Positions 5,001 through 7,580 of a stretch of DNA of 7,580 nucleotides are shown here, one piece after another. A program made the position numbers and the translations under genes. Numbering within the stretch: position 1 is the first letter of the stretch; every line of letters starts with the position of its first letter. Source of the stretch: DASXMX01 sp035483795 (GTDB lineage Bacteria; Planctomycetota; Phycisphaerae; Tepidisphaerales; Tepidisphaeraceae); the NCBI GenBank assembly GCA_035483795.1, contig DATHPP010000289.1, positions 1 through 7,580 of the forward strand, given 5' to 3'. The notes below the pieces were generated by a model. It did no database searches, was not told the DNA's origin, and worked only from the letters and a program-made list of their open reading frames with translations.

Positions 5001-7576
5001 GTACCGGTGATGGCGGCGGCGCAGTTGTTGTCGACAAACTCGTTAAAGGTGAGAGTGCCGTTGTCGGTAATGCCGCCGCTGGCGAGCACCGCTTGAAGGA
5101 TGGCCTGTCCGCTGGCATCGGTTTGCAGCGCCGTTCCGGCGCCGGAGAGAGAAACGTTGGAGAGGTGAAGCACACCGCCCGACTGCACCTCCAGCAGGGC
5201 GGACGTGGAATCGCTGACGGTCAGCGACCCGGCACCAGGTCCGGCAACAGAAACCGAGCCGCTGATGGTGATGGGGCCATCGGCGGGATCGAGCGTGACG
5301 GTCTGGCCGTCAAGCGAGGGATCGAAGCCGATGCCTTGCCCGGTGGAGTTGGCGGCGGCGATGGCCTCGCGGAGCGAGAGCAGGCCGTCGCCGCTGGTCG
5401 TCTCGTCGCCGGTCGTGTTGACGATGAGCGGCGGAGGCGTGGGAGCGAGTGAAATCTCCCACGCGCCGCGACCAAGCGTGAATGCCGCCAGAATGTTGTG
5501 CGTTGGGTCGTAGGACAGCTCGCGCACCTCTGTGTTGGGCATGCCGGAGGCATACTTGGACCAGGTGGTGCCGTCGTCGCTGCTGGCCCAGACGCCGTTG
5601 TCGCTGCCGATGAAGAGGGTCGCTCCGACGACGGCGATGGAATACACCGGGAGATCGGGCATGTTTCCCGTGAGGTTTTCCCAGGTGAGGCCGCCATCGA
5701 TCGAGCGGCTAAGGTGATTGCCCCCGAACGAATCTCCCGTGGCGTAAACGATCTGGGCATTGCCGGGGTCGATCAGAATCTGGCCGAATGGTGAAGTGCT
5801 CGGAGCGGTGTGCTGTGCCCATGAGGCGCCCCCGTTTGTAGTGACAATGATCAGGCCGCCGACCGCTGCATAAACGGTGTTGGGATCGGAGGGAGCGATG
5901 GCAACGAGATTGATCGGCGCGCTTTGCGTCCAGCCGTTGGAGAAGGGGGTGCTGATCGGCATCCAGTGGTCGCCGCCATCGGTCGATTCGTAGACGCGAT
6001 CGGTGGAGTAGAGCAGGTGGTTGCCGTTGCTGGGGTCGACAGCCAGGTAGGGGAAGTAATTTTGCGGCTCATCCGTGTTGATGCCGTTGATGATGGGGGT
6101 CCAGGTCTGGCCGCCGTCGTCGCTGCGGAGCAGGAAATTATTCAATCCATGGACGGTGTCGGGTTGTTGGAGGTAAACGCGGCTGGGGTCCTGCTGATCG
6201 ATGAAGACCTTGCCAACGTCGCCGGTGAGGCTTTGGCTCCAGGCGGCGCTGCCGGAGAATTCGACGGCGCCGTTGGCGAGGGTCCCGCCGACCGCGTGGC
6301 CGGGGTTGCTGAAGTCGATCGAACCGCCGAAGAACTGGGTAATCGACAGATTGGAATTCAGATCGTTCCAGTGGATCGAGCCTGGCGTGGCGTTGTCGAG
6401 CATCCAGATGCCGTTGTCGTTGCCGTCGAGCAGGTGGCCGGCGGCGTCGAAGGCCAGGGCATGGTGATCGATGCCGGTGGCGTTGTTGCCGGCCGATCCG
6501 GTGGTGATGTCGGTCCAGTGCTGGCCGGCGTCGGTGGTCTGGAGGATCTGGTTGGCGCCGCCGGCGTAGACGATGTCGGGGTTCGACGGATCGACGGCGA
6601 GCGTCGAATCGTAAAATGCTTGTGACCCCAGATAATTGGGCGTGTTGGTGAGCTGCGTCCAGGTCGTGCCGCCGTTGGTGCTGACCCACATGCTGCCCAG
6701 GTTGAGGAAGGATACGGAGGAGACGTAGATCACCTGGTCGTTGGAGGGCGCGAAAGCGATTCGGGTGTTGCCAGCGGGGTTGCCGTTGGGCAGGGCGGTA
6801 ATCAGGGACCAGGATGTGCCGCCGTTGAGGGTTTCGTAGACGCCGCCCGATGAGGAGGCGGAGGATGTACTTTCGACAGACGCCAGGAGCTTCTGCGGGT
6901 TGGCCGGATCGATCTCGACGTCCTGCCAGGGGCCGCTGTTGACGGAGGCGGTGGTGTTGGTCCAGGTGTTTCCGCCATCGGTGGATTTCCAGACACCGGT
7001 GTTGCCGCCGGTGCCGTTGGACCCGCCGCCGTTGACGCTGAGATAGACGGTGTTGGCGTTGGTGGGATCGACGACGATCTGGGTGATGGTTCGGCGGTTG
7101 AAGACGCTGTTACCCAGGAGGGTCCAGGTAGCGCCGCCATCGGTGCTTTTGAGCACGCCGCGGCCGTAGAAGGACCAGCTTTGTCCGCTCGGGTCGCCGC
7201 TGGCGGCGTAAATGGTGTTGGGGCTGGTGGGGGCGACGGCGATCGCGCTCATGAACAAGGTCGTCTGCCCGTCGGTGAGCGGCGCCCAGGTCGACCCGCC
7301 ATCCGTGGTTTTCCACACCCCTCCGGCGGAGGAGGAAAGATAGACGGTGTTGGCGTTGGTCGGGTCGCCGGCAATCCCTGTGACCCGGCCGCTGACGGCC
7401 TCTCCGCCCGCGATGGCGGAGTTGGCGATCGGCGCCGGTCCGATCGGCGTCCACGAGGAGTTGCTCAGGGCGCTGAGCAGCACCCGCTGCTCCAGCGCGT
7501 CAACCATTGCGCGGGTTTGACATGAGGTGGCCGCGGTGACGTGGGACATCTGGCGCAGCGTCGCGAGGCGGCGCAA
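2015..7576 (-). CDS. Giant surface/secreted protein: LEPR-XLL-like, Asp-box beta-propellers, CSLREA-like, beta-helix repeats, dockerin
   Basis: This protein of about 1853 residues is probably displayed on the cell surface or secreted, as an adhesin, scaffold or glycan-binding protein. The domains in order are: LEQRVLLSA (28-36), a LEPR-XLL variant; about 14 propeller blades, 11 with clear S/T-x-D/N-G-G-x-T/S-W Asp boxes, ending in LGRGAWEISL (701-710); a CSLREA-like motif (717-743); four autotransporter-associated beta-strand modules (about 857-889, 1043-1078, 1214-1252 and 1585-1621); an unnamed domain of about 210 residues (1285-1495); a glycine- and asparagine-rich pre-dockerin segment (1654-1743); two dockerin calcium loops (1744-1795); and a basic tail. 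Only three cysteines and about 13 lysines were counted by eye. The start is uncertain. TTG at 7576 is the first start in the window, and the frame stays open to the edge. ATG at 7549 (residue 10) or 7507 (residue 24) are alternatives; none has a clear Shine-Dalgarno sequence. No classical signal peptide, PEP-CTERM anchor or LPXTG motif is visible. No stop or frameshift interrupts it, so it appears intact. GH74-like enzymes and sortilins share the tandem-propeller pattern, but no catalytic residues could be assigned. Confidence 0.93.
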   Translation of the reverse strand: MRRLATLRQMSHVTAATSCQTRAMVDALEQRVLLSALSNSSWTPIGPAPIANSAIAGGEAVSGRVTGIAGDPTNANTVYLSSSAGGVWKTTDGGSTWAPLTDGQTTLFMSAIAVAPTSPNTIYAASGDPSGQSWSFYGRGVLKSTDGGATWTLLGNSVFNRRTITQIVVDPTNANTVYLSVNGGGSNGTGGNTGVWKSTDGGNTWTNTTASVNSGPWQDVEIDPANPQKLLASVESTSSASSSGGVYETLNGGTSWSLITALPNGNPAGNTRIAFAPSNDQVIYVSSVSFLNLGSMWVSTNGGTTWTQLTNTPNYLGSQAFYDSTLAVDPSNPDIVYAGGANQILQTTDAGQHWTDITTGSAGNNATGIDHHALAFDAAGHLLDGNDNGIWMLDNATPGSIHWNDLNSNLSITQFFGGSIDFSNPGHAVGGTLANGAVEFSGSAAWSQSLTGDVGKVFIDQQDPSRVYLQQPDTVHGLNNFLLRSDDGGQTWTPIINGINTDEPQNYFPYLAVDPSNGNHLLYSTDRVYESTDGGDHWMPISTPFSNGWTQSAPINLVAIAPSDPNTVYAAVGGLIIVTTNGGASWAQHTAPSTSPFGQILIDPGNAQIVYATGDSFGGNHLSRSIDGGLTWENLTGNMPDLPVYSIAVVGATLFIGSDNGVWASSDDGTTWSKYASGMPNTEVRELSYDPTHNILAAFTLGRGAWEISLAPTPPPLIVNTTGDETTSGDGLLSLREAIAAANSTGQGIGFDPSLDGQTVTLDPADGPITISGSVSVAGPGAGSLTVSDSTSALLEVQSGGVLHLSNVSLSGAGTALQTDASGQAILQAVLASGGITDNGTLTFNEFVDNNCAAAITGTGSLTKNGPATLTLGAANSYTGGTTIRSGALAGDTNALGRSISVSPGAYLEFNQLDITGTQGAFGGTVTGAGAVRLSGAGSVVQLGTWGSSTNSTLANTGPTIIDPGATLIAGSTGELGAASIYTVNGNLNLGGFSQSIGGLAGAATGAVYNQSAQPNPLATLTVNNSANTTYAGVIEDVPTGGSTGRLALVKSASGSLILDGTSPNTYTGGTTLSVGTIQGNSQTLEGAITDNSSLTVDQSLGAIVAGTMSVNITGTGSLLIMPGTVHLASGSTLANVNATTVNGTLVAPPTSNALSASSPYTISASLDLNGFDQTIGSLAGNGTIFNGASGTATIVSGGLNTNTTFSGVLEDHPAGSGSGILALRKVGSGVLTLDGANTCSGAMVVAGGTIGAGPSGGDPFGAGAVDLQSAAVSLADLMTTPQQEIIAATGYNQDVIAEAAASDPSTATSIPFDGVSPNATVNNVFYEQGFGNSAAQGTGLPAGDTPIVSPINPGVSFQLQPYTANNVAFMPSLNSSVTLTLVSPASFRTLNILATASDGGGNVSARLNFADGSSSTLPMSVPDWFNNPNAVYIAGGRVLRASGVTPTVTPNEVRLYEFDFILAAADQTRTLNSITFTLTSGSIAEAGIFALSGATWSPQSVQTYPNAIYNSGSGAINLQTPIVETFPSLTANSDSSQIAVNGVSGSTLSFQQVTLLNNLSFAQATGTTVTLGPVSDNGAGFGVGNTGSGTLILNGPNSYGGITSTTGGTLIVESASAIPANTEIWASVTGTLLLQPSNPPFMIDVSFIWNYSGGKIDIGNNGILINYSAGNDPVGDIRTFLTNGYNGGGWNTGFGAPGSYGSIVSSSAANDPQHRTAIGYADWADGQGVNTTPNSVEIKYTLYGDANLDGQVNSADLQILLFGLNRPGLWDQGDFNYDQQVNSADLQALLFTLNTSLANQAAPVASQQTAPLGSPPTSAASDSSRKLLPSLRGNSASARQVIPATRRTRKHR
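2192..2347 (-). repeat. Dockerin-type calcium-binding pair
   Basis: Residues 1744-1795 contain two F-hand-like loops. The first is GDANLDGQVNSADLQ with ligands D1746, N1748, D1750, N1754 and D1757. The second is GDFNYDQQVNSADLQ with D1775, N1777, D1779, N1783 and D1786. In the second loop the usual glycine after the third ligand is glutamine. Each loop is followed by a helix (ILLFGLN or ALLFTLN). At DNA level bases 2201-2233 and 2288-2320 are close copies, 87 bases or 29 codons apart. In planctomycetes such domains usually occur without cellulosomes, so the partner is unknown. Confidence 0.87.
3092..3724 (-). other. Unnamed domain of about 210 residues inserted in the beta-helix region
   Basis: Residues about 1285-1495 break the repeat pattern. 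The segment includes GYNQDVI (1291-1297), FYEQGF (1326-1331), GLPAGD (1340-1345), FQLQPYTANN (1358-1367), LNILATASDGGGNVSARLNF (1391-1410), PDWFNN (1423-1428) and RLYEFDFILAAADQTRTLNS (1455-1474). The alternating hydrophobic strands suggest a beta-sandwich. From memory, similar segments occur in large repeat proteins of planctomycetes, verrucomicrobia and Bacteroidota, but I cannot give a named family or function. A carbohydrate-binding role is only a guess. Confidence 0.55.
3824..4633 (-). repeat. Internal duplication of a beta-helix module
   Basis: Residues about 982-1078 (bases 4343-4633) and about 1161-1251 (bases 3824-4096) follow the same order of motifs. Each opens with a strand ending in QSIGGLAG or QTIGSLAG. 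Each then has NTTYAGVIED or NTTFSGVLED, next LALVKSASGSLILDG or LALRKVGSGVLTLDG, and finally GTI. The offset is about 173-179 residues. The protein similarity is clear while the DNA has diverged, which points to an older duplication than the propeller repeat. Confidence 0.75.
5348..5428 (-). other. CSLREA-like motif without the cysteine
   Basis: Residues 717-743 contain LIVNTTGDETTSGDG followed by LLSLREAIAAAN. This matches the CSLREA motif that often introduces parallel beta-helix regions in large extracellular bacterial proteins. The name-giving cysteine is replaced by leucine (LSLREA). It sits exactly at the junction between the propellers and the beta-helix repeats, where such a motif is expected, just after a short APTPPP linker (711-716). 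Confidence 0.8.
5453..7453 (-). repeat. Asp-box (BNR/sortilin/GH74-like) beta-propeller blade array
   Basis: Residues 42-708 carry a repeat of roughly 40-55 residues. Clear Asp boxes end at tryptophans 97, 151, 205, 256, 306, 354, 492, 538, 586, 632 and 672, for example KTTDGGSTW, KSTDGGATW and ESTDGGDHW. Many blades also carry a preceding strand of the type DP-x-N-x-x-x-V-Y. Between 354 and 492 two degenerate blades end at W403 and W446, and W42 may close the first blade. That makes about 14 blades, which fits two seven-bladed propellers as in GH74 enzymes and VPS10/sortilin proteins. Asp boxes are structural turns, not catalytic sites. Confidence 0.88.
7041..7367 (-). repeat. Near-identical 30-base repeats within propeller blades
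   Basis: Positions 7041-7070 and 7338-7367 match at 28 of 30 bases, the first 23 being identical. Both encode the peptide DPTNANTVYLS (residues 71-81 and 170-180). The copies are 297 bases apart, exactly 99 codons, which fits duplication of a two-blade unit or gene conversion between blades. Confidence 0.85.
7469..7507 (-). other. LEPR-XLL-like N-terminal motif
   Basis: Residues 24-36 read MVDALEQRVLLSA. The core LEQRVLLSA matches the LEPR-XLL motif (usually LEPRxLLSA) found near the start of very large surface proteins in planctomycetes and related phyla, with glutamine in place of proline. The motif is thought to be a sorting or export tag of unknown mechanism. The preceding residues are basic and polar with no hydrophobic core, so a standard Sec signal peptide is not evident. 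ATG at 7507 would start the protein only four residues before the motif. Confidence 0.75.
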
Positions 7577-7580
7577 TTTT

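Larger units (their letters stand above)
2714..5008 (-). repeat. Autotransporter-associated beta-strand repeat region
   Basis: Four copies of the module (G-S/T-G-x-L-x-K-x-G-x-x-x-L-x-L-x-G-x-N-x-Y-x-G-G-T-T) lie at about residues 857-889, 1043-1078, 1214-1252 and 1585-1621. The first is the best match (GTGSLTKNGPATLTLGAANS, then YTGGTTIRSGAL). The third has NTCSGAM in place of NTYTGGT, and the fourth is weak. Such repeats form the stalk of surface-exposed beta-helices in many proteins that are not true autotransporters. No C-terminal outer-membrane beta-barrel is present here. Confidence 0.85.

Noticed and set aside
2714..5008. Classifying the giant protein as a type V autotransporter.
   Set aside because: No C-terminal outer-membrane beta-barrel is present. 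The protein ends in a dockerin and a basic tail, and these repeats are widespread outside true autotransporters.
4592..5452. Open frame of 286 codons on the plus strand, and a similar one at 5924-6625.
   Set aside because: Both lie opposite recognisable beta-helix or propeller coding sequence and have biased, repetitive composition without motifs.
5453..7453. Reading the propeller region as an active GH74 xyloglucanase or sialidase.
   Set aside because: Asp boxes are structural and shared by many non-enzymes. I could not identify a catalytic pair, or a sialidase FRIP motif and arginine triad.

Overview
The window suggests a GC-rich member of the Planctomycetota, perhaps class Phycisphaerae. 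The main reason is one very large surface-type protein that combines a LEPR-XLL-like N-terminal motif, a CSLREA-like motif, autotransporter-associated beta-strand repeats and a C-terminal dockerin-like pair. That combination is typical of the large secreted proteins of planctomycetes and their relatives. The phylum is an inference from protein architecture, since there is no rRNA or other phylogenetic marker in the window.

Layout: positions 1-714 (+) hold the C-terminal catalytic part of a PhoR-type sensor histidine kinase, cut by the left edge. After a 43-base gap, 758-2014 (+) encodes a complete 418-residue soluble glycosyltransferase of the GT1/GT28 (UGT, RhlB, sterol-glucosyltransferase-like) type. 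Its stop codon touches the stop codon of a convergent gene. That gene fills the rest of the window, 2015-7576 (-), and encodes a protein of about 1853 residues. There is no tRNA, rRNA, CRISPR array, insertion sequence or prophage signal, and no gene-free stretch longer than 43 bases.

The giant protein reads from its N-terminus as follows. A short basic segment carries the LEPR-XLL variant LEQRVLLSA (residues 28-36). Next come about 14 beta-propeller blades with Asp-box (BNR) motifs (about 42-708), a CSLREA-like motif lacking its cysteine (717-743), and a beta-helix-like region with four autotransporter-associated repeats (about 857-1621). An unnamed domain of about 210 residues interrupts that region (about 1285-1495). 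A pre-dockerin segment follows (about 1654-1743), then two dockerin-type calcium loops (1744-1795) and a strongly basic tail. It looks like an extracellular or cell-surface adhesin or scaffold, but no catalytic residues or substrate can be named.

The kinase and glycosyltransferase could be co-transcribed, although the gap shows no convincing promoter or terminator. There is no direct evidence that they work with the giant protein. No new defence, mobile or RNA system is apparent. The most distinctive points are the giant protein's architecture, its unnamed internal domain, and the zero-gap convergent stop codons within CTAGCTAG.
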